Positions 27,639 through 34,145 of a DNA stretch of 34,145 nucleotides are shown piece after piece. The DNA comes from Rhodospirillales bacterium. GTDB lineage: Bacteria; Pseudomonadota; Alphaproteobacteria; CACIAM-22H2. Both the position numbers and the translations under genes were made by a program. The stretch lies in NCBI GenBank assembly GCA_016794005.1, contig JAEUKY010000153.1, positions 1-34,145 on the forward strand, in the 5' to 3' direction. Position 1 is the first letter of the stretch. Each line of letters starts with the position of its first letter. The notes below the pieces were generated by a model, which did not search any database, was not told the DNA's origin, and saw nothing but the letters and a program-made list of their open reading frames with translations.

Positions 27639-27713
27639 GGGCGCTTAGCTCAGCGGCAGAGCACGGCTTTCACACGGCCGGGGTCGTAGGTTCAATCCCT
27701 ACAGCGCCCACCA
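27639..27713 (+). tRNA. tRNA-Val (anticodon CAC)
   Basis: The 75-nt gene folds into a full cloverleaf. The acceptor stem is GGGCGCT with AGCGCCC, the D stem GCTC/GAGC, the anticodon stem CGGCT/GGCCG, and the T stem GTAGG/CCTAC with loop TTCAATC. The anticodon loop reads TTCACAC, giving anticodon CAC, which reads the GUG valine codon. The terminal CCA is encoded. The TTAGCTCAG stretch after the acceptor stem matches bacterial valine tRNAs. Confidence 0.95.
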
Positions 27714-27842
27714 GTTCTTCTACTTGAAACTCAACGGTGAGCACCGCGCGGGCGACTTCCGCGGGCGGCCGGTTAACGCTTGATTCACTCCTTGGCGTCA
27801 AGATGCCGGGACGGTTCAACGCCTCCCGGATTCGCACAAAGA

Positions 27843-28178
27843 ATGTCCGAAACGCTCATCAACGACCGCATCTACATCGGCTCGAATTCGGTCGCCCAAT
27901 GGTTCGTCACGCTGGGCGACAACGAGAACAAGCCTTGTCTGGTCGCCCATCAGGTCTTCATCGACGCGCCCAAGCAGATGAATGCCGTCGCGCGCCAGCT
28001 CGCCGGCGGCCGGCTGTTCTTCTCGCTCAAGCAGCTCGAAACGCTCATGCACATCCGTCACGGCGTCGAGGTCACGCTGGCCGACAGCGACCGTATGCGG
28101 ATCGACCGTCATATGCGCGGGCTGACCCCGACGATGGCCGCACCGGCGCCTCAGGATCCCACGCCCTCGGCGGCTTGA
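27843..28178 (+). CDS. Uncharacterised 111-residue protein
   Basis: I do not recognise a family. From the ATG at 27843 the protein begins [22 protein letters not shown] and looks soluble, with alternating charged and hydrophobic stretches, a middle segment [20 protein letters not shown], a helical [19 protein letters not shown] segment, and a low-complexity [15 protein letters not shown] tail. Codon use and third-position GC look like those of neighbouring genes, and no competing frame covers the region, so it is probably real. The ribosome binding site is weak, and a TTG 63 bases upstream in frame is an alternative start. The preceding 129 bp after tRNA-Val show no clear terminator or promoter to me. 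msrA follows after 52 bases. Confidence 0.65.
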   Translation: MSETLINDRIYIGSNSVAQWFVTLGDNENKPCLVAHQVFIDAPKQMNAVARQLAGGRLFFSLKQLETLMHIRHGVEVTLADSDRMRIDRHMRGLTPTMAAPAPQDPTPSAA

Positions 28179-28230
28179 CGCGCAACCTTTCGCACCCCAA
28201 TTTCGAACCGGGTGCAGACAGGAGGCCGCC

Positions 28231-28890
28231 ATGTTCGCCTTTACCCGCAAGAAAGCCGCGATGCCCCGTCCCGAGGACGCGCCCAAAGGGCGCGCCGGCC
28301 GGATGCCGGTGCCCGAAAAACATTTCGTCAACGGACGGCCCCTGCTGCCGCCGTATCCGGCCGGCACGATTCCAGCCATGTTCGGTCTGGGCTGCTTCTG
28401 GGGAGCCGAACGCAAGTTCTGGCAGTTGCCCGGCGTCCATGTGACCGCGGTGGGCTATGCCGGCGGATTCACGCCGAACGCGACTTACGAGGAGGTCTGC
28501 AGCGGGCTGACCGGCCACAACGAGGTGGTCCACGTGGTCTTCGATCCGTCGAAAATCGCCTACGACGCCCTGCTCAAGGCTTTCTGGGAGTCGCACGACC
28601 CCACCCAAGGCATGCGGCAAGGGAACGACGTCGGGACCCAGTACAGGTCTGGGATCTACACGTACTCGGCGGCACAGCACGCCGCAGCCCTCGCCTCGAA
28701 GACCGCCTATGGCGCGCAACTCGCGAAAGCGGGCTACGAGCCGATCACGACCGAGATTCTCGAAGCGCCTGAATTCTACTACGCCGAGGCGTATCACCAG
28801 CAGTATCTGGCGAAGAACCCGAACGGCTATTGCGGCCTCGGTGGAACGGGAGTCGTTTGCCCGATCGGGACCGGCGTTGCGTCCGGCTAG
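28231..28890 (+). CDS. msrA: Peptide-methionine (S)-S-oxide reductase
   Basis: The 219-residue enzyme reduces the S epimer of methionine sulfoxide in proteins. The catalytic motif [13 protein letters not shown] places nucleophile C55, followed by [29 protein letters not shown] and [25 protein letters not shown], all core MsrA features. Resolving Cys candidates are in [14 protein letters not shown] near the end. The region before the motif (about 50 residues) includes [18 protein letters not shown], as in the long MsrA form. The ATG at 28231 has an AGGAGG-like site a few bases upstream. No gene overlaps it; the last bases run into an AT-richer region holding the promoter of the next gene. Confidence 0.96.
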   Translation: MFAFTRKKAAMPRPEDAPKGRAGRMPVPEKHFVNGRPLLPPYPAGTIPAMFGLGCFWGAERKFWQLPGVHVTAVGYAGGFTPNATYEEVCSGLTGHNEVVHVVFDPSKIAYDALLKAFWESHDPTQGMRQGNDVGTQYRSGIYTYSAAQHAAALASKTAYGAQLAKAGYEPITTEILEAPEFYYAEAYHQQYLAKNPNGYCGLGGTGVVCPIGTGVASG

Positions 28891-28963
28891 CGCCGCGCGG
28901 CCGTTCGCGAAATGCAAAATCCACGGAAAACTTTATGAAATAACGGAGACTAATCGCTTCTTG

Positions 28964-29006
28964 TGTGACGGCAGTCACCGCAATTCACGTGACTTCGGGC
29001 TATAAA
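28964..29006 (+). promoter_or_regulatory. CRP-type class II promoter upstream of the pentapeptide-repeat gene
   Basis: TGTGA-CGGCAG-TCACC at 28964-28979 matches the CRP consensus TGTGA-N6-TCACA at nine of ten half-site positions. A -10 box TATAAA lies at 29001-29006, giving a start near 29013 and placing the centre of the site at -41.5, the class II position. The sequence at the -35 position (CCGCAA) is poor, as expected when an activator is required. A second palindrome TCACGTGA is at 28985-28992, between the site and the -10 box. Confidence 0.65.
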
Positions 29007-29068
29007 ATCCGCAAATCTTGCACTGCACACTGCCGACTCCGTCGTCGACAGGCGATGCCCGTCGAGCC

Positions 29069-30262
29069 ATGTCCGATACCGAACTCGAAGACGTAAAAAA
29101 GTACCTTGCAGCAACCAAGGCGGCCCTCGCCGGCGCGCCTCAGAAGCCGCACGACCTGTCGCATAAGAATCTCGCGAAGGCGAATTTCGAAGGCCGGTCG
29201 ATGATCCGCGCTCGGCTGATGGGTTCGAATCTCCGCGAAGCGCGCCTGGCGCGTGCGGAACTGACCGAAGCGGACCTGTTCGGCGCCAACCTCACCTTCG
29301 CCGACATGAACGGCGCCAACCTCAGCGGCGCCGTGCTGCGCGGTGCGGCACTCAAGGGCGCCAACATGAACGGCGCCAATCTCTCGGGTGCCGACTTCCG
29401 CGGCGGCGTGATGATGGGCGCCTCCGGCGCCGGGCGCATCGGGCTCGACGTGACGGACCTGACGGACTGCCTTGCCGAGTACGCGACGGCATCGCGTGCG
29501 CAGATGGCCGGGGTCGACCTGTCGGGCGCCAGTTTCCAAGGCGCCAATCTCGAGGGCGCCATCCTGTTCGGCGCCAATCTCGCGAACACCAACCTCGCCT
29601 ATGCCAACCTGCGCGGTGCCGACCTTTCGGACGCGCGGATGGGCAAGACGTCGCTGATCGGCGCCGACCTTTCCGGCGCCAAGCTCGCGAACGTCAAGGC
29701 AGACGGGGCGAATTTCTCCGGCGCCAAGCTCGCGAATGTTGAGACCAAGAATCTCGATCTTTCGAAATGCATCGTCGAGTCCAGCCCGCCGCTCGTCGGG
29801 CGCGACAAGCTGCCGGCACAGTTGCGCACCGCACTCGATGGACACGCGGAATGGCTTGCCTCCGTCGGAAAGAAGGGCGCGCCCGCCCACCTCGAAGGGG
29901 CGGATTTCAGCTTCTTCGACCTCTCCGGGATCGATCTCAGCGGGGCGATCCTGCGTAACGCCAAGTTCGTCGGGACGCGGCTTGCCGGCGCCATCCTTCT
30001 CCTGACGAATCTTCGCGGCGCCGACCTGTTCCATGCCGACCTGTCCGGCGCCAAGCTCCACGGAACGATGTTCGATGGCGCCAAGCTTCGCGAGACGGAT
30101 CTGGGCGATGCGATCGCCGGAACGCTGCCGATCGCCAACAGCGACGGTTCGCAGTCCAACCGCGCGCAACCGACCAGCTTCATGCATGCCGACCTGACGG
30201 GCGCGCGCGTCAAGGGCTTCAACATCGGGCACGCCAATACCGAAGGCGCGCGACTTCCCTGA
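29069..30262 (+). CDS. Pentapeptide-repeat protein
   Basis: The 397-residue protein consists largely of A(D/N)LxG-type pentapeptide repeats, which fold into a right-handed quadrilateral beta-helix. Repeats fill about residues 30-118, 146-236 and 274-350, with shorter traces at 371-394. Breaks lie at about 119-145 and 237-273; the second holds LDGHAEWLASVGKKGAPAHLEGADF, a His-x-x-Trp-Leu motif seen in front of repeats in other alphaproteobacterial members. No signal peptide or membrane helix is seen, so it is probably cytoplasmic. Relatives include DNA-mimic gyrase protectors, but the fold alone does not give a function. I take the ATG at 29069; a TTG at 29018 is in frame. A CRP-type promoter lies upstream and the convergent cyclase-like gene ends 3 bases away. 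Confidence 0.88.
   Translation: MSDTELEDVKKYLAATKAALAGAPQKPHDLSHKNLAKANFEGRSMIRARLMGSNLREARLARAELTEADLFGANLTFADMNGANLSGAVLRGAALKGANMNGANLSGADFRGGVMMGASGAGRIGLDVTDLTDCLAEYATASRAQMAGVDLSGASFQGANLEGAILFGANLANTNLAYANLRGADLSDARMGKTSLIGADLSGAKLANVKADGANFSGAKLANVETKNLDLSKCIVESSPPLVGRDKLPAQLRTALDGHAEWLASVGKKGAPAHLEGADFSFFDLSGIDLSGAILRNAKFVGTRLAGAILLLTNLRGADLFHADLSGAKLHGTMFDGAKLRETDLGDAIAGTLPIANSDGSQSNRAQPTSFMHADLTGARVKGFNIGHANTEGARLP
29282..30082 (+). repeat. GGCGCC hexamers at multiples of 15 bp within the pentapeptide gene
   Basis: I count about 18 GGCGCC hexamers in the repeat-coding part, many at exact 15- or 30-bp steps (29525, 29540, 29555 and 29570 in one block; 29312, 29327, 29357 and 29372 in another). 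They encode the Gly-Ala of the repeats, but alternative codons are rarely used, so the DNA is repetitive as well as the protein. Confidence 0.8.
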
Positions 30263-30265
30263 AAT

Positions 30266-31384
30266 TCAGCTTGCCGGGCGCACCAGCGTCAATTCGGCGT
30301 GCTGCAGGCCGCAATAGTACGGATCGACGCCGTCGAGAAATGCGTTGAGCTTCATGTTGAAGCAGAAATGCTCGATGCCGTGCTTGTCGACGACGCGGAT
30401 CTTCTGGCGCTGGAAGCGCCCCTCCGGCATCCGGCGCCCCGTCAGGTAGAGCGACGTGCGCTCGATCCTGGACCCCATGACCGGAAGGTCGATAAGGCGC
30501 GCGAGGCCGCCCGCGACGCGTTCGACGAACTGCTCCTCGTCGATCCACACGCCATTGACGTCGTCCCAGCGATGGAAGGCGCCGACAAGAATCTGATCCG
30601 CCCGGCAATTGGCGATGAGACGCGCGACCTGGATCGTCACGTCGCCGACGATGAACTCGTTCCGGCTGGTACCCGTCCGGTCCGGCTGGTGATAGTTGTA
30701 GTGACTGCCGATGCCGAGAGCGGTGCGGAGCGCGGGCACGGCCTCCGGGACGGCGACCGAGCGGCGCAGCGCGGCATGGAAGATCGCGAACAGGATATAT
30801 CCGAGAAAGAGATCGATGTCCGCTTCGAGACCCTTGCGCTCGTTCCAGATGTAGAAGCCGTCGCCGGTCGTCGAACGGCACATCCGGAAGCCGATCTCGT
30901 GGGCCAGCGCCGTCTCCGCGGCGATGTTCAGGGCGAACTCGAGCGTGGCGAGCTGGCTGGCCTGCTGTTCGGGCTGCAACTTGGAAAAGCCGACGATATC
31001 GACGAGCAGGACCGCGCGCTGGTCGGTCTTCGTCACTGCGAAGGGGGCGAAAACCTCCTCGACGACCGAAGCCGGCGTCTGTCCGGGTCCGTCGCCCACC
31101 GCCTGTGTCAGGCGGATGTCGAGGGCGCGCGACTGCAGCACCTCGGAAACTTCCTCGAACGTCTTGTCGCCCATCTGGCGCGCGCCGACGAAGATCCGGC
31201 GCGGCGCGTCCTTAAGCGCGAACAGGCGGATCTTGGGTGCGGTGATGATCTCGATGCCGGTGGAGGTCGGCCGCCAGCCGACGAGCGCATTCGACCCGAA
31301 GCGCCACACCGCATAGAGCGTGCGATGCAACTCGGCCCGGATCTCCGGCGCGGCTTCTGCGGAAGGGGCAATATCTGTCGGCAT
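30266..31384 (-). CDS. Class III nucleotidyl cyclase-like protein with altered substrate residues
   Basis: The 372-residue protein has an unrecognised N-terminal part (about 1-120) and a class III cyclase-like domain (about 122-275). It keeps metal-binding Asp129 (LLVDIVGFSKL) and Asp175 (TTGDGFYIW), and the Arg255 that stabilises the transition state. The base-selecting Lys of adenylate cyclases is Ser171, the Thr/Asp position is Phe244 (RNEFIVGDVTIQVARL), and the usual Asn is Ile251. It may therefore use another nucleotide, be inactive, or act as a binding domain. A C-terminal stretch of about 95 residues, with FCFNMKLNAFLDGVDPYYCGL, is of unknown type. No signal peptide or membrane helix is clear. 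The ATG at 31384 has a GGTG upstream; a GTG at 31405 is possible. It is tail to tail with the pentapeptide gene. Confidence 0.75.
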   Translation of the reverse strand: MPTDIAPSAEAAPEIRAELHRTLYAVWRFGSNALVGWRPTSTGIEIITAPKIRLFALKDAPRRIFVGARQMGDKTFEEVSEVLQSRALDIRLTQAVGDGPGQTPASVVEEVFAPFAVTKTDQRAVLLVDIVGFSKLQPEQQASQLATLEFALNIAAETALAHEIGFRMCRSTTGDGFYIWNERKGLEADIDLFLGYILFAIFHAALRRSVAVPEAVPALRTALGIGSHYNYHQPDRTGTSRNEFIVGDVTIQVARLIANCRADQILVGAFHRWDDVNGVWIDEEQFVERVAGGLARLIDLPVMGSRIERTSLYLTGRRMPEGRFQRQKIRVVDKHGIEHFCFNMKLNAFLDGVDPYYCGLQHAELTLVRPAS

Positions 31385-31501
31385 CGGAATTACACCAGAA
31401 TACACCGAATCTCGGGAACTAGAACCGGTTCGTCTTGGCGATTACCGATACGGACAACCCTTTGTAGTCTGATATGAGGACTTTTATATCCTATCTGAAG
31501 C

Positions 31502-31819
31502 TCATCCGGTCCCGAGTTCGACGAAGAATCCGCCACCCGGCGGGTCGGCCAGCGGCGCGAACTGCACCACCCGCTCGCGGCGCCGGGCATCGAGGAGGAA
31601 GCGCCCGACCGGATGGAACAGCGTTTCCCCGCCGCCCGGTACGGGCGGATCGATCCGGACGGCGTAGCGCACGGGTCCCGGGCGAACCGGCTGGTCGACC
31701 AGACGCTTCAGGCGCGCCAACGCCTCTGCCTGCGGCAGGCCGCGCAGGTCGAGTTCCGCCTCGGCCACCCCGCCGCCACGCAGCAGATGCCGGGCCTGAT
31801 CGGGATCGAGGTGCGGCAT
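31502..31819 (-). CDS. Small Smr-like domain protein
   Basis: The 105-residue protein appears to be a divergent Smr domain (inference from pattern). Residues 22-41, ELDLRGLPQAEALARLKRL, resemble the opening LDLHGL-x-EAL segment of Smr domains, and residues 71-102, with VGRFLLDARRRERVVQFAPLADPPGGGFFVEL, resemble the closing segment that ends in GG-GAL-V-L. The middle, where Smr nucleases have a conserved HGKG or TGxG motif, reads RYAVRIDPPVPGGG and lacks it, so nuclease activity is doubtful. The ATG at 31819 overlaps the glycosyltransferase stop as ATGA, so it is translated with that run. It is the last gene of the run; about 117 bp without an obvious terminator separate it from the cyclase-like gene start. 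Confidence 0.6.
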   Translation of the reverse strand: MPHLDPDQARHLLRGGGVAEAELDLRGLPQAEALARLKRLVDQPVRPGPVRYAVRIDPPVPGGGETLFHPVGRFLLDARRRERVVQFAPLADPPGGGFFVELGTG

Positions 31820-33090
31820 CAGAGCCCTGCCCGGACGGAGTCCAGCACGCGCCCGAACCCCTCGACCCAGGGGCCGATGGCATGGTTGCGCTCGACATGG
31901 TCGCGCCCGGCGCGCGACAGGGCCAGTCGCCGCGCGCGATCGCGCGCGAGTTCTTCCATCGCAGCGCCCAGATTGGCGGCGAACTCCGCGTCGTAGGATC
32001 TCATCATCGGCTCGAAGGTCTGGTTCAGGAATCCCCACGCGTCGTACCACGAAGTGCGCCCTAGGCGTCCCTTGACGGCGATCCCGGTCTCGCCGTCGGC
32101 GATGAACTCGTCGACGGCCGGCGCGTCCGACGCGATGGTCGCCGCGCCGCAGGCCATCGCCTGCAGGAGCGAAACCGTGTGGAGGCCGCAGGACGGGATG
32201 AGGAACACGTCAGCGCGCAGGAAAAGATCGACGAAATCCCCGAAGGCAAGCTTCGTATCGACGATCTCGACATTCGGGATCGAGCGCACGAACTTCTCGA
32301 AATCCGGCCCGAACAGCTTGGGCACCTGCGTGCGCAGGATAAGCCGGCAATCCGGTCGCCTCGCGACGAGAGCTCCGAACGCCGCCAGCGTTTCCATCCC
32401 GCCCCGCAGAACGAAGCTTTCGTCGTGCTGGCCCCATGAATTCGTGAACAGGAACGTGCACCCAGAACGTTCCGCGCGCGCTTGTTGGGCGGCCTCGATG
32501 CGCGCGCGGACATCCGGCGGGAAATCGATGCCGAAGGGGATGTAGTGGGACTTCGCCCGGATCTTGGGGCTGTCGAAAAGCTTTCCGATGAACTCGTGGC
32601 TGTGCCGGAGGTGCGAGGAGATGGCGCGGCACCGGTCGCTTTCGAGCATTGCGCGCACGAGCGCCCAGACCGGCATCGAGCGGACGTCCGCATTGGCCGT
32701 CTTCCCGTGCCAAAGGAACGGAGCGAACAGCGTCATGAGCTCCTCGATATGCGCGAGCCACGGCCGCTGGCCGAAAACGAACGGCATCGAATGCGGCAAC
32801 GCCAGATCGGCTTCGGCGGCCGCAAGTTGGGCCTGGCTCTCCAGATCGCGGCTTTCGGCGAATTTGACGATCGCCTCGCGCGGCACCCCGGGTGCCGCTG
32901 CGGCAAGCTCGGCGACCAGCGCGTCGCGCTCGGCCGCGGCCTGGGCGCGATGCGCATCCGTCGGCTCCGGCATGTCGAGCAGGAACTCGTAGCCTGCGCG
33001 CGGCGCCAGTAGGCTCGTCATCATCGGATGGTCACCGCCGAGCCACTGGAAGATCGGCGTCCGCCACGGTGCGGCGACGCGGCAGGTCAC
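31819..33090 (-). CDS. GT4-like glycosyltransferase
   Basis: The 423-residue protein has the two-Rossmann layout of GT-B enzymes. The N-terminal half includes LPHSMPFVFGQRPWLAHIEELMTLFAPF and SHYIPFGIDFPPDV, and the C-terminal half contains FLFTNSWGQHDESFVLRGGMETLAAFGALVARRPDCRLILR and IPSCGLHTVSLLQAMACGAATIASDAPAVDEFIADGETGI (about 298-337), the donor-binding region of GT4 enzymes. The E-x7-E motif of the family is replaced by Gly302 and Gln310. The donor and acceptor are unknown; a cell-surface or protein glycan is likely from the neighbours. The GTG at 33090 overlaps the methyltransferase stop as GTGA. Two Met codons near residue 23 are alternative starts. Confidence 0.85.
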   Translation of the reverse strand: MTCRVAAPWRTPIFQWLGGDHPMMTSLLAPRAGYEFLLDMPEPTDAHRAQAAAERDALVAELAAAAPGVPREAIVKFAESRDLESQAQLAAAEADLALPHSMPFVFGQRPWLAHIEELMTLFAPFLWHGKTANADVRSMPVWALVRAMLESDRCRAISSHLRHSHEFIGKLFDSPKIRAKSHYIPFGIDFPPDVRARIEAAQQARAERSGCTFLFTNSWGQHDESFVLRGGMETLAAFGALVARRPDCRLILRTQVPKLFGPDFEKFVRSIPNVEIVDTKLAFGDFVDLFLRADVFLIPSCGLHTVSLLQAMACGAATIASDAPAVDEFIADGETGIAVKGRLGRTSWYDAWGFLNQTFEPMMRSYDAEFAANLGAAMEELARDRARRLALSRAGRDHVERNHAIGPWVEGFGRVLDSVRAGL

Positions 33091-34079
33091 GCGCGGTCAC
33101 CGAGCCGCAGTTCGACCTGCGCAGGCGCCGGAACCATAGGTGGGCGCGCGCGCATCGTCGCGTGCAGGTCGCAGGTTCCTACGCCCGGCCGATAGACGGG
33201 CTTGGGCGATGCGGTCGCATAGGGAACCGGTGCGGTGTCGCCGCCGCGGGCGAAATCGTCGCGCAGCAGCGTCGCGTATTCGAGGTTCCAGGTCGCCTGC
33301 TCCATCAGCGTTTCCTGCGGCAGCGTCGGCCGGTGGCCGGTGGCGCGCGCCACGCAGGCGAAACGGACAAGATGGTCCCCCGCCGGCAGCCAGCACGCGT
33401 CGAGCGGCATCAGCTTCAGGAAGCGCAGGAAATGATCGAGCAGCGGAACCGTCGGAAACCACGTGTCCGATGGGCCGAGCACGTAGCCCGTCCCGGCGAA
33501 GTTGTACTGCATCATGTACGCGTCGAGCGGCAGTGCGGCCGTCTCGATCACCATCAGGCCACCCTGCCGCAGCGCGCTGCGTGCCGAAGCGAGCACATGG
33601 AACGGCGAGAAAACGTGGTAGAGGACACCCGAGCAGACCACGACATCGAAGCCCTGACGGGGCTCCGGTGCGCCCGTGTAGCGATGGCGCGTGATCTCGC
33701 CCGCATGCCGTTCTTCGAGGGCCCGAAGCAGCGATCCCGACATGACGTTGGGCAGATAGGCGAAATCGGTCCCGTAGGCCGCCTTCACGCAGGCGATCTT
33801 GTCGGAAAAGTCGAGCCCGTCGACGGCGACGACGTCGGCGGCCCCGCGCCGTTTCAACAGAACCGGAACGAGCCCCTCCATCGTGCCGATATCGAGGCAG
33901 CGCGTGCCAGAAAGGTCGATGCGCGAGATCAGGTCCCGCGTCAGCGCGACGTTCGGAAAGCGCTGCCCTGGCGTGACGATTCCGTCGCCGAGTTCCATCG
34001 CGTAGTACCAGTATTGTCCGAGGAACGCGCGCTGGCGCTCTTCCGTCGCAAGCCAGGGAAGTCCGGTCACGTCGATCAC
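33087..34079 (-). CDS. Class I SAM-dependent methyltransferase
   Basis: The 330-residue protein has a Rossmann-type methyltransferase domain. Motif I is CLDIGTMEGLVPVL (residues 61-74), an acidic VDG follows the second strand, and motif IV is the FDVVVCSGVLYHVFSPFHVL segment, then the GGLMVIETAALPLDAYMMQYN segment. The later GYVLGPSDTWFPTVPLLDHFLRFL segment resembles part of CmoB/DUF1698 relatives, but the context of a glycosyltransferase suggests a glycan or other small-molecule acceptor (inference). The GTG at 34079 overlaps the stop of an upstream gene as GTGA, and the stop overlaps the glycosyltransferase GTG. A Pro-rich C-terminal tail has no clear domain. Confidence 0.82.
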   Translation of the reverse strand: MIDVTGLPWLATEERQRAFLGQYWYYAMELGDGIVTPGQRFPNVALTRDLISRIDLSGTRCLDIGTMEGLVPVLLKRRGAADVVAVDGLDFSDKIACVKAAYGTDFAYLPNVMSGSLLRALEERHAGEITRHRYTGAPEPRQGFDVVVCSGVLYHVFSPFHVLASARSALRQGGLMVIETAALPLDAYMMQYNFAGTGYVLGPSDTWFPTVPLLDHFLRFLKLMPLDACWLPAGDHLVRFACVARATGHRPTLPQETLMEQATWNLEYATLLRDDFARGGDTAPVPYATASPKPVYRPGVGTCDLHATMRARPPMVPAPAQVELRLGDRA

Positions 34080-34145
34080 TCCGCCTTGATGCGTGGCCAG
34101 CGCCGGATGGCGCCGGGATTTTCGGCAAGCATCCGTCTGTACCAG
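34076..34145 (-). CDS. Unidentified gene, C-terminal end (partial)
   Basis: An open frame enters from the right edge and stops with TGA at 34076-34078, overlapping the GTG of the methyltransferase gene. The last residues read WYRRMLAENPGAIRRWPRIKAE. The segment is basic and amphipathic but too short to place in a family. The GTGA overlap shows it is translated with the methyltransferase and glycosyltransferase genes. Confidence 0.6.
   Translation of the reverse strand, partial: WYRRMLAENPGAIRRWPRIKAE

Noticed and set aside
27639-27713. tRNA-Glu reading of the anticodon loop (TTC)
   Set aside because: With proper 5-bp anticodon stems the loop is TTCACAC, so the anticodon is CAC; the rest of the molecule also fits tRNA-Val.
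29282-30082. Satellite or tandem-repeat DNA independent of coding
   Set aside because: The 15-bp period follows the pentapeptide frame exactly, so it is a coding repeat; only its DNA uniformity is notable.

Overview
This GC-rich window has densely packed genes on both strands and reads as the chromosome of an alphaproteobacterium, probably Rhodospirillales-like. That placement is an inference. It rests on the BolA/monothiol glutaredoxin pair, the class II DAHP synthase, a glutamine-dependent NAD synthetase, citramalate synthase, stand-alone rpsD, and TTGACA-type promoters in front of rpsD and a tRNA. I see no insertion sequence, integrase, prophage or CRISPR array. Most of the window is core metabolism.

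Layout. 1-2.9 kb: redox genes (end of bolA, grxD, a LigB-type dioxygenase, a YfcG-like GST, a WrbA-like flavodoxin) with a divergent HxlR regulator. 2.95-5.6 kb: rpsD and a divergent membrane adenylate cyclase. 5.5-16.5 kb: a run of nine minus-strand genes (class II DAHP synthase, pncB, nitronate monooxygenase, UPF0114, nadE, gltX, cysS, cimA, trmJ-like), most overlapping or 1-5 nt apart, so probably one operon or a few nested ones; it joins both ends of NAD salvage with aminoacyl-tRNA synthesis and amino acid synthesis. 16.6-19.4 kb: a YdcF-like protein and a LysR regulator divergent from an EamA exporter. 19.4-25.5 kb: glmU-glmS-gabD-gor on the minus strand (UDP-GlcNAc supply, then semialdehyde oxidation and glutathione recycling). 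25.5-27.5 kb: a Gph-like HAD phosphatase, a DUF2721 protein and a DUF3108 exported protein. 27.6-28.9 kb: tRNA-Val(CAC), an unrecognised small protein and msrA. 28.9-31.4 kb: a pentapeptide-repeat protein with a CRP-like promoter, tail to tail with an unusual class III cyclase-like protein. 31.5-34.1 kb: a translationally coupled run with a methyltransferase, a glycosyltransferase and a small Smr-like protein, preceded by the end of another gene at the right edge.

The least explained part is 28.9-31.4 kb. A TGTGA-N6-TCACC site is centred 41.5 bp before the predicted transcription start of the pentapeptide gene, the spacing of a class II CRP promoter. The convergent neighbour keeps the metal-binding Asp residues of class III nucleotidyl cyclases but has changed both base-selecting residues and the transition-state Asn. 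Together with the canonical sensor cyclase at 3.8-5.6 kb, this raises the possibility of cyclic-nucleotide signalling at the locus. A functional link is inference only. No recognisable cyclic-nucleotide effector lies in the window.
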